Shown here: piece by piece, positions 34,804 to 45,846 of the stretch
Layout of the letters: each line of letters begins with the position of its first letter
Numbering within the stretch: position 1 is the first letter of the stretch
NCBI RefSeq assembly: GCF_022682495.2
Contig: NC_071391.1
Span: forward strand, 42,189,998-42,253,997
DNA from: Desmodus rotundus
Taxonomy: Eukaryota; Chordata; Mammalia; Chiroptera; Phyllostomidae
Direction of reading: 5' to 3'
DNA: 64,000 nt
Program-made: the position numbers and the translations under genes
Notes under the pieces: generated by a model
What the model was told of the DNA's origin: nothing
What the model saw: the letters and a program-made list of their open reading frames with translations, nothing else
Databases searched by the model: none

Positions 34804-36787
34804 TTTTAAAATATATTTATTGATTATGCTATTACAGTTGTCCATTCCCCCCCACTCCACTCCATCCTGCCCATCCCCTCCCTCCCACATTCCCCCTGTA
34901 TAGTTCATGTCCATGGGTCATACTTATAAGTTCTTTGGCTTCTACATTTCCTACACTATTCTTACCCTCCCCCTGTCTTTTTTCCACCTATCATATATGC
35001 TACTTATTCTCTTTACCTTTCCCCCCTCTTCCTCTCCGACTCCCCTATTGACAACCCTCCATGTGATCTCCATCTCTATGGTTCTGTTCCTGTTCTAGTT
35101 GTTTGCCTAATTTGCTCTTGTTTTTGTTTTCGGTGTGGTCGTTAATAACTGTGAGTTTGCTGTCATTTTAATGTTCCTGTTTTTGATCTTCTTTTTCTTA
35201 GGTAACTCCCTTTAACATTTCATATAATAAGGGCTTGGTGATGATGAACTTCTTTAATGTGACCTTATCTGAGAAGCACTTTATCTTCCCTTCCATTCTA
35301 AATGATAGCTTTGCTGGATACAGTAATCTTGGATGTAGGGCCTTGCCTTTCATGACTTGGACTACTTCTTGCCTGTAAGGTCTCTTTTGAGAAATCAGCT
35401 GACGATCTTATGGGAAGTCCTTTGTAGGTAACTGTCTCCTTTTCTCTTGCTTCTTCTAAGATTCTCTCCTTCTCTTTAATCTTGGGTAATGTAATGGTGA
35501 TGTGCCTTGGTGTGTTCCTCCTTGGGTCCAGCTTCTTTGGGACTCTCTGAGCTTCCTGGACTTCCTGGAAGTCTATTTCCTTTGCCAGATGAGGGAAGTT
35601 CTCCTTCATTATTTGTTCAAATAAGTTTTCAATATTTTGTTCTTCCTCTTCTCCTTCTGGCACCGCTATAATTCGGATGTTGGAACGTTTCAAGATGTCC
35701 TGGAGGTTCTTAAGCCTCTCCTCATTTTTCTGAGTTCTTGTTTCTTCATTCTTTTCTGGTTGGATGTTTGTTTCTTCCTTCTGGTCCATACCATTGATTT
35801 GAGTCCCAGTTTCCTTCTCATCACTATTGGTTCCCTGTACATTTTCCTTTGTTTCTCTTAGCATAGGCTTCATTTTTTCATCTTGTTTTTGAACCAATTC
35901 AACCCATTCTGTGAGCGTCTTGATAACCAGTGTTTTGAACTGTGCATCCGATAGGTTGGCTATCTCTTCCTCGCTTAGTTGTATTTTTTTCTGGAGCTTT
36001 GAAGTGTTCTGTCATTTGGGCCTTTTTTTTTTTTTTTTTTTTTTGGTCTTGGCGCATCAGTTACTTAAAGGGGTGGAGCCTTAGGTGTCCACCGAGGCAG
36101 GGTAATGATGGTCACTGTGCTTTGACGCTGTATGTGGGGGAGGGGCCGAGAGGGAGCAATGGTGCCCGCTCCACTCTCCACCAGACCTCAATCTTTCACT
36201 CTGCTACCCACAATCAAACTGGGCCCCTCTGGTGCTGGTTCCCAAGTGGGTGGGCTTGTGCATGCCCTAGGCCCCTGTGGGTCTCTCCAATGACCTCTCC
36301 TGTGAGGCTGAGAGTTTCTCCTGCTGCCACCCCAACCCCCACGGGCATTTTCCATGAGAGGTTTGATGCTTTATTTCCCCACGCTGGAGCCCTGGTTGCG
36401 TGGTCTGCCTCGCTCCCCGCCGTTTGTCCAGTTTATCTGTGCGCAAATGTGGGGCCGCGGGTTGCCACCCACCACTCTGCCTGCCCCGTTCTCCGCCACT
36501 CTGAGTCCGGGCCTCTCGGTTTATCTGTGGGCGAAAGTTGGGCCGCAGGGTCTGCCAGTGGTCAAACTCCCTGCCCCCTTCGTCCCACACTCCGCCAGTC
36601 TCGCTCCCAACACGTCAATGCGAGTCCTCTACGCTCCGGCTGCCCATCTCCGCCCCTCCTACCGGTCTGGATGAGTATTTATTTTTTATTTCCTTGGTGT
36701 CGGACTTCCTTGCCATTCGATTTTCTGTCAGTTCTGGTTGTGCAAGGAGGCACAGTGTGTCTACCTACGCCGCCATCTTGGTTCTCT
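34804..36787 (-). mobile_element. Half-L1 (HAL1-like) element, minus orientation
   Basis: Read on the minus strand it runs from '(ga)gagaaccaagatggcggcg' through the same GC-rich 5' UTR, A-run (T-run at about 36022-36043 on plus), ORF1-like frame (35897-35298, about 199 codons) and L1 3' UTR to a short A tail. No ORF2. It shares with the element at 23082 the 14-nt ORF1 deletion that shifts the C-terminus. Its 5' UTR has an additional repeated unit at about 36430-36570 that the other lacks. Element and partner form an inverted repeat of about 1.9 kb around block B. Confidence 0.85.
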
Positions 36788-37107
36788 TGAGCCCAATTTA
36801 ATCTGGGAAGGGTTCTGCTTCCAGGCTGACTCACCTGGTGCTGGCAAGATTCAGTTCCTTACTGGCTGTTGCCTGGAGGCCTCCTTCAGTTCTCTGCCAG
36901 GTAGGGCTTCCTAACATGACAGCTGGTGTCATTACAGCATGTAACCTGCTGAAACAGTGGGGTCTTTCTGCCCCGCTGGTGCTCAGGGACAATTGGCAGT
37001 GGGTGGGCAGGCCGGGCGATCGAGGCCGCAAGGTCAGCGCCCGGTCATCATCGCATCTTGGGGTTCAAGTCCAAATCACTACCCCCGCTGCTCATGATTA
37101 CCTATCC
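36788..37107 (-). other. 320-bp orphan segment between half-L1 5' end and its target site
   Basis: Present only in copy 1. It lies between the 5' end of the minus-oriented half-L1 and the target-site duplication at 37108, so it seems to have arrived with the element. Read in the sense of the element, parts such as 'aaggaactgaatcttgccagcacc' and 'gagtcagcctggaagcagaaccc' resemble an old dispersed mammalian repeat. A 5' transduction is likely. The overlapping short open frames are not credible genes. Confidence 0.55.
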
Positions 37108-37123
37108 TGTGTTGTTGGGTTTT
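37108..37123 (+). repeat. Other half of HAL1 target-site duplication 2
   Basis: TGTGTTGTTGGGTTTT, matching 24994-25009 in reverse complement and the empty site at 59782-59797. It marks the start of block C. Confidence 0.82.
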
Positions 37124-40100
37124 GATGCATAACCAACCAGGTTTAAAAAAAAGTTTATTCATTCCTGATTTACAAGGATTAAATAATAAGAAATGTATTT
37201 TAATATGTTTTTCCTACATCACTGAGATTATTATCTGATTTTATTTTTCAGTGTAATAATTAATACATTTCTTAGTTGGGTTTCTGATGTTGAAACACAT
37301 TTGCATCCCAGAGAGAAATCATATTTAATTAGGCCATATTATTTTTAAATACACTTTTGGATTCAATCAGCTCTCCTTTTAGTTGGGATTTTTACATCTA
37401 CATTCTCCCACAAAGGAGATGTGAGTGCTAACAACATGTTATTTTTTTGTGCTCCTGGTAACCACTTTGATAGGAAATGCAGCTCAGGATTCACCCTAAT
37501 GATTCAGAATTCTCCTGAGCACTGGAGCGGCTCCAGAGACTGCTCATGCTTCTCTTTGTTCATCGCTTTTAAATGCAAGAATTGCTGCGGAGTATGTCCT
37601 GAAATCAATGAGAAGACCTCTGAACATGAGAGATGCAGGGATTCCCCTTCCTGCCTTGTCCTTGATTTTACTGAGCCCTTTGACTTTATGACAAGATGCT
37701 CCCAGTCTCTATGCTGCCCACTGTGTAGCAATACCCCTGCAGCTGCCCTCCCAACAGTGAGATATCTTTATTGGTTTCGACATGCTAATTTAATCTGTTT
37801 TTGTCCACCAGAGGAGAAAATGTTGGTAAGGTTATTAGAGCGAGGGAAAGAGGAGGCACATGTTGAACAAAGGGGATAACTTGGCATATATTGAGAGTGA
37901 ATTGGTTTCAATCCCTTCGTACATTTGATTTTTTAAATTCACCTGATTATTGCCCAAACAATATAGTTCTTAGGGCTAAATCTTCTGTAATATATCTAGC
38001 CAAGGTTTTCTCCACAGTGGATCTGCCTCATCAAACCACAATTTCCATGTTGCATTCCCTGTGAGAAGAATCACCGTCCTCACCTGAGGGAGACAAAAGC
38101 AGAATTTCCATGGAGTCATTATGGATCCTCTGGAAGTAACTTCTTATGCCTCTGCATGAGGTAGGAAGACGGTAAGTGGATATGGATGGTAGGTGATTTT
38201 GAGGTCAAAAGATCTTGGAATCAGAACTTTAATAGTTTTCTCTTGGTTCCTATGGATTTCCCAGTTTCCTCTTCTTAAAAGAATAGTGAATTAGACAATG
38301 CATAGTTTTATGACCCTATCCCTCTATCCTACATCTGGTAACATGTCATTTTTAGAGAAATCAACTTACAAGTTCATGTTAAATCTGGAGAAAAGGCAGA
38401 ATAACATGAAAGATTGACAGAGAGAGGATTTTCTTACAGAAGCTTCCTGACTGTTGGGTGGCCCAGGGGAGCATTTTCTCCTTCACATGTGTGTGAGAGA
38501 ATAACGTGCTTTAAAAAGGAAATTAGGAGAGGTCAGGGCTGTAGCCTTCTGATAGTATACTCCCAGGGTCAGTGAGCATCCCTACCATCCCACAAGTCAC
38601 CAGTCACACTCATTTCTGACTCATTCACCTGTCTCCTGTTACTTTGGCTCAAGTCAAATCAGCTCAAAAACATGTGTTGGACACTTATTCTGTGCCAGGA
38701 TTTATCTTATTTGCTGTGAATAAAGATGAGTCAGATGTGGTCACTATTTCTGAATGTCTTACAGCAATAGACGAGGAACATAACTTCAGTATAATTTGTT
38801 AGAGCTATGATAGAGGTAACTACATCATGCAGAAAGTACATTTACCTATCAAGGCTGTACCAGGTGTTTGTAAATGTGTGTACATGTGTGTATCTATGTC
38901 TATGTGTGTTAAGGATGGGGGCTGGGGAATGGATAAGAAGACATAGAAATCACCAAAGTCGTGTAGCTGCCCTTTCATTAAGTTGACCACTGATGCAAAC
39001 ATACATCACTTGGACCTTTGTGACAAGTATTTAGTTTTTATCCTATCTTTTCATCAAAACCAAGAACATTATTTGCTTACCATTTAATTTTCCCTGAGGT
39101 CTAGACACACCATTAATACCTCTGGGAAGGATGTGAACTGTGGCAGAAAAAGTAAGTCTAAAGAACCTGAGCTGAGCTGGAGACTTTAACAACTAAGCAG
39201 GTAATACCTTCCATTACAGGATGGTAATTCCAAAAGTACCTATCTTAAAATAGCCTGTGTTCTCTAAATTTATTTTATATCAGCTATTTAACAAGAGTCT
39301 GTATTTCCTATCAGAAGTAATTCTATATTAGTTAGATTTAAGTAATTGTTAGATCATATGGACTCAGTTGGTCCAGTACATTCATTCATGACCCAGTATT
39401 CGCTGTGAATCTACGATGTTCCAGAGACACAATGGCACTGGAGATAAAACATGATTATAGTTTGGTCCGTCCTATCTGAGAGTCTTTGGCCTCAGAAGAT
39501 GGGTCTTCTGTCTGTATCCCCATCACCAAGGAAGTACTTGGCCAATCACATTTACTGAACAAATAATGTGAATGAGTATTCAAAGTTTGAAGAATGTTCA
39601 ACAGAAACGATGCTAACTCTGTGTAGTAGGCAAACCTTTAAATAGAGGGAATATTAGATGGCTGAGCAAAAACCAGTAGAATATAAAAATACAGCGTGTC
39701 TGAGTTATGTGGGGAAAAATGCCTACAAAAGTGGCCTGTGTCAAATAAGAGAGTCATGAATGATAATCAAGCAGAGATGTGATTGTTCATAGTAACATTT
39801 TATTTATTCATTTATTATTTCATTGATGAGTTGTAAACTGTCATCATTTTGGCTCATGGACCCATCCAAACACCTAAGACTCCACTTTCAGATTACATAG
39901 AGGGTACCTATGTCTTTTTGAGAAAACTAGCAATAGCTTCAGCCCAGGAGTTCTTCACTTGGAATGCAGGGGGTTCTTTGATTTAGATGTAAATGCTACT
40001 TCTCTATTTTACTTTAACCGAAATTGAAAATGCTTTTCTTAATTGAATGAAGGTAAACAACCCAAACCAACATTACCAATACCCATGACTTCATCACCAT

Positions 40101-40752
40101 TAGAAATCAGGGATATTTTTACATTGCATTGCAGTTGTTGAAGATATCTCAAAACATCATTTAAGCTCATCATTTTGAAATTAAGGTGGTTATTAGACTT
40201 GCCACAACATTTTAAAATTTACTCTTTTAAAGAAGCATGTGTACTATTATATCTCATATTTGTTTCCTAAAACTATTAAAACTATATTTTGATTGGTCGC
40301 TTTTCCTGATACATCTATACATTTCATTTTTGTATGTGTGCACATGTGTTTGTGTATGTATTTGATATTTTGAAATCATTATCTTGAAGTACCTTTATCA
40401 GACAGACGAAGGGTTGATAGACCAAGCCTCGCATACAACCTTAAAATTTAGACTTTAGAATTTTCTTCTGTCTTTTTGGAGTGGCTCTATGATGTTTTCT
40501 CATTGCTCCCAGACTACTGCAAGTCTTTCTAGGCCGGTGCTTTAAACAACTCTATTAAACTATGTGACAAACTAGTTTTTATTTAGTTTATTTATTAACG
40601 AAAATATATTAAGCAAAGCTCTATGGTATGCTTAATAAAGTACACAAAAATGAAAAACTATAGGCAAAATCATCAAAGTAGTGTGTAATTTCTGGGAGGA
40701 GCACACACAGAACACAGGCAGGGAGACCTGCTGGGCTGGAGGTGGCAGATCA
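37124..40752 (+). repeat. Segmental duplication copy 1, block C
   Basis: Repeated directly at 59798-63423. Both copies begin 'gatgcataaccaaccagg' and remain colinear to 'ggctggaggtggcagatca'. About 38655-38770 and 39360-39560 resemble old mammalian repeats. The open frame of 152 codons at 37421-37879 is broken in the second copy and has no domain, so no gene is called here. Confidence 0.9.
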
Positions 40753-41485
40753 ATGCTGTTTGGTCTGAACACAGAAAACTAGCCATGCTGGTGGGTTAAA
40801 AAGACATTGTGTCGTGATGGGTGTCCATTATTTGGGAAGTTCACTGACAGTTGAGATTGATATATGGGAGCCCCAGTGAAGGGGAGATAAGGATTTCCAA
40901 AGAGATGATGGCATATTATCCAGAGATACCTCTTGGTTAACCAGCTCCTTCTAAACAGGTCATTTTCTCTAAGACAAAAGTGAGTTCCATTTGATTTCTC
41001 ATCCCTTTGTGACTACCCTTTCAAGGAACTGACAGCAGAAACGGTTGGATGTCCAAAGAATGAGAAACATGTGCAGCAACATGAGAAGGGGGAGGTGTTG
41101 TGAGAGTAGCATAAGACTCAGGGTTTCAGTTAATAATAAGGTGAAATTAAATAGCATGACCTTATATGTGAATTCAATCTGTCTTTTCGTTATTAGATAT
41201 GAAATATTACAAATAAAGAAGATAAGGTTTTGATCTACTTTACAATTGCCAGAGGACATTAGAAAGGAATGTACCATTTTATAAAGATTTGTTTCATAAA
41301 ATGAAAATGTTCCAACTAAAGCAGCATGATCACCTTGTAAAAACCCTACAGAGAAGAATCTTGAAATGATTGGTAGTGATTGGAGGCAATTCCTCAGCCC
41401 TCCAACTCTGAATTATATAATTTCATAGGTTATACACACCTATGATTAGCATGTAGTGACTTTTTACTGAAAAAGGAGACAAACC
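40753..41485. other. OR2D2 upstream region
   Basis: Sequence continues past the point where copy 2 is interrupted by another L1. No gene is seen. OR genes usually have upstream non-coding exons, which cannot be recognised here. Confidence 0.35.
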
Positions 41486-42433
41486 ATGAGACAGACAAAT
41501 CAGACACAGGTGACAGAATTCTTCCTTCTGGGACTCTCTGACAACCCTCACACCCAGCAGCTACTATTCATCTTATTCCTGGGTGTTTACCTTGTCACTG
41601 TGGTTGGAAATCTGCTTCTCATGTCCCTTGTACAGGCTGACTCCCAGCTTCACACACCTATGTATTTCTTTCTCTGCAATTTATCTCTGGCTGACCTCTG
41701 TTTCTCCACCAACATCGTTCCTCAGGCCCTTGTCCACCTGCTATCCAGAAAGAAAGTCATTTCATTCACACGTTGTGCAGCTCAGCTTCTCCTCTTCCTC
41801 ATTTTTGGGTGTACACAGTGTGCCCTTCTGGCAGTGATGTCTTATGATCGGTATGCAGCCATCTGTAACCCTTTGCATTACCCCAGCATCATGACTTGGA
41901 GGGTGTGTGCCCAGCTGGCTGTGGGATCCTGGACCAGTGGCATTCTGGTATCTGTGGTGGACACCACCTTCACACTAAGGCTTCCCTACACAGGCAGCAA
42001 TAGTATTGCACATTTCTTTTGTGAGGCACCTGCCCTGTTGAGCTTGGCATCCACAGACACCTGGGCTTCAGAGATGGCCATTTTCCTCATGGGGGTTGTG
42101 CTTCTCCTCTTACCTGTTTCCCTCATCCTGGTGTCCTATGGCCACATCATAGTGACTGTGGTCAGGATGAAGTCAGCTGCGGGACGGCTCAAGGCATTCT
42201 CTACCTGTGGATCCCACCTCGTGGTGGTCATTCTCTTTTACGGGTCGGGAATTGTCACCTACATGACACCAAAGTCCTACAAAGAACAGAAAAAACTGGT
42301 GTCTGTGTTCTATGCAATGGTGACCCCCATGCTTAATCCCCTCATCTACAGCCTGAGGAACAAACACATGAAGGGAGCTCTGAGGAAGGTGGCTACAAGG
42401 AATTTTCCATGCAGGCTTGGAAATTGCCACTGA
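41486..42433 (+). CDS. OR2D2: Olfactory receptor OR2D2 (intact)
   Basis: A single-exon frame of 315 codons encoding a class II olfactory receptor, a seven-helix odorant GPCR of the olfactory sensory neuron membrane. [12 protein letters not shown] at the start gives an Asn5 glycosylation site. GN at 41-42, LHTPMY 55-60, MSYDRY 118-123 with Ala124 where Val is usual, [10 protein letters not shown] 236-245 and [12 protein letters not shown] 281-292 are all in place, with Cys97 and Cys179 in the loops. Strong agreement over the full length to OR2D2 from other mammals, as I know it, gives the name. Its C-terminus is a few residues longer than the form I remember. It is about 60% identical by eye to the OR2D3 copies, and is transcribed opposite to ZNF215 as in human. 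Confidence 0.93.
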   Translation: MRQTNQTQVTEFFLLGLSDNPHTQQLLFILFLGVYLVTVVGNLLLMSLVQADSQLHTPMYFFLCNLSLADLCFSTNIVPQALVHLLSRKKVISFTRCAAQLLLFLIFGCTQCALLAVMSYDRYAAICNPLHYPSIMTWRVCAQLAVGSWTSGILVSVVDTTFTLRLPYTGSNSIAHFFCEAPALLSLASTDTWASEMAIFLMGVVLLLLPVSLILVSYGHIIVTVVRMKSAAGRLKAFSTCGSHLVVVILFYGSGIVTYMTPKSYKEQKKLVSVFYAMVTPMLNPLIYSLRNKHMKGALRKVATRNFPCRLGNCH

Positions 42434-44866
42434 CAGTGAGGCCTGCCAGGCTCTCTACTTCTCCGACTTGTTGAGTAGTTTCCTCAGCAAGACTAGAACG
42501 TGGCATGAGTCTCATCCTTCTCTCTTTTCCATGGACCCAGCCCTCCACCCTTTATCCAGCCCTTTCTCTGTAAGAGAAGGACAATAATTCATGGAGCGAT
42601 GGGAAGGAGGGCCTTGGTTCTGGGTGGTCTTTCAGCATCTAAGGGTTAGGAAATGCCCTGAGAAGCATTCACATTTTATAAACCCTGGAACCTGCCACAT
42701 CTACCTTACTAAATCATGCTATGTATTAACATCTATCTGTCCCAGAACCTACACCAATTTCTTTCCTTTATCTTTTAAAATTTCTGGTATCATCATATAG
42801 TAAACGAACAAACATCACTTAATTATTTACTATGAGCTAGGTGCCACAAGTACACGGGTGTGCACACGTACCTCCATATCTGGGTGGGCAAATGGAGGTT
42901 TACTGTTATGAGTACAGGAAACAGTATAATCCTGAATTATTATTTATTCATTAATTATTATATTATTTACCTCTATTATTTGTAAACCTATTTTGCGCAC
43001 CCTTGTGTATGTTTGAGGTGGGTAGTGAAGAGTGTGGGTACAATGAAGTAGAGTTTATGAACTAAACTGTACTTCTCACACTCTTATTAGAGCCATGAGT
43101 ACTATATATATTAGGACACACCTTTATAAATGTAAGAACAGGGTTTTGGAAAAACAGCAAGAAATAGTGATATCCCAGAGCTGCAAGAGTAAGAAGCTAT
43201 TACAAATCTTGGGCCCAAAGGACAAAGAGGAGGCAAGCAGAACTTGCAGTGGGTACTTCTGTATAGAAGGTCACCAGGCAGGAGCTGTGGACTTGGTATA
43301 TGGAGGTGAGGAAGCCATGGGAATAAATGTTTCAAAGTCATTCTCGACCTGCCTTCTCATTTTCTGTTACTGTAGTAAAAAAAAAAACAAAATCCAGGCT
43401 AATTTCCCCATGTGAAGATCCTTAATTTAATCACATTGACAGAATCCTTTTTACCATGTAAGGTAACATATGTACAGGGGACTAGGACATGGATCTCTCT
43501 GTGGACCCATTATTCTGCCTACCATCCTGTGGTCAAGTAAAATGAATGTGAGGCAGTGATAAGTGCTTGGCTAAAATGAGAGATGGCGAATTTATAAATG
43601 GTGCCAACTGCTCAGTTGTGTGATTGCCATCATGCACATAAAACCCTGTGATTTGCCTTTTCATTTGCAAATTCCAATGGTGCTGTTCAGAATGTGCTGC
43701 CCTCTCTGAGCCCTGATGCCTGTGATCTGAAGGATACCTTGTGTGGGAGACCGAGCTGGTCCTGGTACCTCCCTGGCTCACAGAGTTAGAGTTGTTTAAT
43801 GGGTTTGTAGAGAGGACATACCTGTGCAGTAAATGCTATTTTACTTTGTAAATTCTTACTACATCTTGTGAATAGTTTACACACAGCTGTGGTGTCATGT
43901 TGCAAGCCTGTTGTTTGCCCTGAGTCCAGAGTTGGGCAATGTTCACTGGACGAAATCATAGAGTGTGGCTGCTGCTCTGTTTGAGCGATACCCAAGTTTA
44001 AAATGAACAGTTGACTTCATCCAATCACAATAAATTTTCCAAAACAATTTAGGAAACAAAGAAACTCTGGGTTATTCGCAGCAGTTTCCTTTAAGTTGTC
44101 CACTTATACCTGACTGCAACCTCCTCTCACACTTCCTGTCAAGCAACTCTTATATCCAGGGTGGATAATTTGAGATGGAGGCAACTGTCAGTAGTGTGGA
44201 ACTGTCTCTCCAGACAAGGCACAGAACATGTGGTAGCAGAGGAAGAACTCCTCAATTGCCAGTGGAGTTTTTAAGTATCTTTTTACTTCCCCTCTCTCAC
44301 GATAATTTCCATGAGGTGAGAAATTGGTCTGTTTTTTTCACCAATGTGTCTTCTGGGCCTAACAGGGTCTAACACACACTGAGTCCCGAATGAAAATTTG
44401 TTGCAAAAAAAAGAAAGAATGAAACAAAACTCTGTTATTTATTTTCATTACGTTGTAAACAAAAACATGTCTAAAAGTTGCTTGTAGAATTTTTGGACAA
44501 ATAGAAGAAAGGACAGCAGATAATTATTAAATGATATGCATGAAGTTCCAGAAAAAGTTAAAACAGAAATCAGCAAATTGTAGTGAAGTTCTCAGCCTTT
44601 GCATGGGCACCTAATTTGTGTGAACTAGTGGGTGGCATCTTCAGAGACATTGGTACCACAGTCCCATAGGACGCTGGGCCTACTGCATGCAGTTCTTTCC
44701 TTCATCGCTCATGTTGTTTTCAGAACTGGATCCCAGGGGAAAGTCCGGAATGCCAGTGAGTGTACTGTGGCTCCTGGAAAGAGTGGACTCCAAAAACCCA
44801 ATGGGGGAATTCGTTTTTCTCTCCTTTGTCCTTGCATTCTACCCTTTCAGTTTCCATCTAAGTCAG
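42434..44866. other. Intergenic between OR2D2 and the OR10A4 pseudogene
   Basis: No gene seen. About 43120-43530 has the wording of an old mammalian dispersed repeat ('gtgaagatccttaatttaatcacat', 'accatgtaaggtaacatatgtacaggggactaggacatgg', 'ccattattctgcctacca'), possibly an LTR-related sequence. The remaining sequence, including 106- and 82-codon frames at 43095-43415 and 43533-43781, has no recognisable domain. Confidence 0.35.
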
Positions 44867-45819
44867 TCAGAGTTTCTGTGGGCCCAGAGTCCTGTGGATG
44901 ACTCGTTTCAGTGCAGCCTTCACTTCACTGTTCCTTAAGCTGTAAATGATGGGGTTCAACATGGGAGTCACCACCGTGTAGGAGAGCGACAGCAGCTTCT
45001 TGTTCTCAGGAGAGGTGCTGGACCCGGGTCAGAAGTATGTGAGGATGGCAGTGCTATAGAAAAGGGAGACAACCAGAAGGTGGGAGGAACAGGTGGAGAA
45101 GGCCTTGTGTTTCCCCTCAGCTGAGGGCATCCTGAAGATAGTGGAGAGGATACGAACATAGGACCCCAGGATCAGCAAGAAGGGGAAGAGGATGAAGAGA
45201 ACAGTGGCTGTCAGAGCCTCTAGTTCAAACAGAGAAGTATCAGCACAGACCAGGGCAAGGACAGGGGGGACTGTCACAGAAGAAGTGGTTCACCCTATTG
45301 GGGCCACAAAAAGGGAAGCTGAAAATCCACGTGGTTTGCACAGTGGCCACCGGACACCCTGAGCACCAGGATGCAGCTGCCAGCTGGGCACAGGCCCTCC
45401 CTGTGGCCCATGATGACTGGGTAGTGCAAAGGGTCACAGATGGCCACATAGCGGTCATATGCCATTGTAGCCAGGAGGCAGCATTCAGCAGCCCCAAAGA
45501 AGAAGAAGAAATACATCTGAGTGGCACAGCCAAGGAAGGAGATGGTTGTGTCTTGGATGATCAGGGTCCCCAGCATCTTGGGCACAATGACCAAGTTGAA
45601 ACCTATCTCCAGGAAGGAGAAGTTCCTGAGGAAGAAGTACATGGGACTTTGTAGTGCAGAGTCAGCTGTAGTGACCAGGATGATAAGGATGTTGCCCATT
45701 AGGGTCACAATGTAAATGGTCAAAAAAAGGAGAAATAGTAGAGCCTGTAGCCTAGAAGAGAAGGCTGAGAAACTCACAAGAACAAACTCGCTGACAGTTG
45801 TCCAGTTTCCCCACATCAT
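44867..45819 (-). pseudogene. OR10A4: OR10A4 olfactory receptor pseudogene
   Basis: A full-length OR reading frame broken in three places. Frame 1 from about 45819 (MMWGNW) covers TM1 to TM4, with GN, MYFFLRN and MAYDRYVAIC intact. A 1-nt insertion just after the MGH codons (about 45400-45405) shifts the frame. A second 1-nt insertion, in a C-run near 45270 (after HFFCDSPP), shifts again. The frame from 45277 covers TM5 and TM6 ([11 protein letters not shown]) and ends at TGA 45031-45029, where the family has CGA (Arg). Beyond it the text still reads to the TM7 motif and the normal stop at 44869-44867. The similarity to OR10A4 is strong throughout, and the position next to OR2D2 matches the human order. 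Since the breaks are small, the loss is fairly recent. Confidence 0.88.
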
Positions 45820-45846
45820 TCTTCTGCCCAGGATTTGGCTGGGCAT

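Noticed and set aside
23072..37123. Inversion as an assembly error
   Set aside because: A scaffold flip inside the two L1s cannot be fully excluded from one sequence, but the blocks have diverged by a few percent and copy 1 has its own orphan segment, so it is not a collapsed or mis-joined copy of copy 2. Long reads remain the decisive test.
37421..37879. 152-codon cysteine-rich open frame in block C
   Set aside because: The corresponding frame in copy 2 (60100-60560) is broken by small indels, there is no domain, and no promoter or splice context. Chance open frame.
45298..45654. 118-codon plus-strand frame
   Set aside because: Antisense shadow of the OR10A4 pseudogene.
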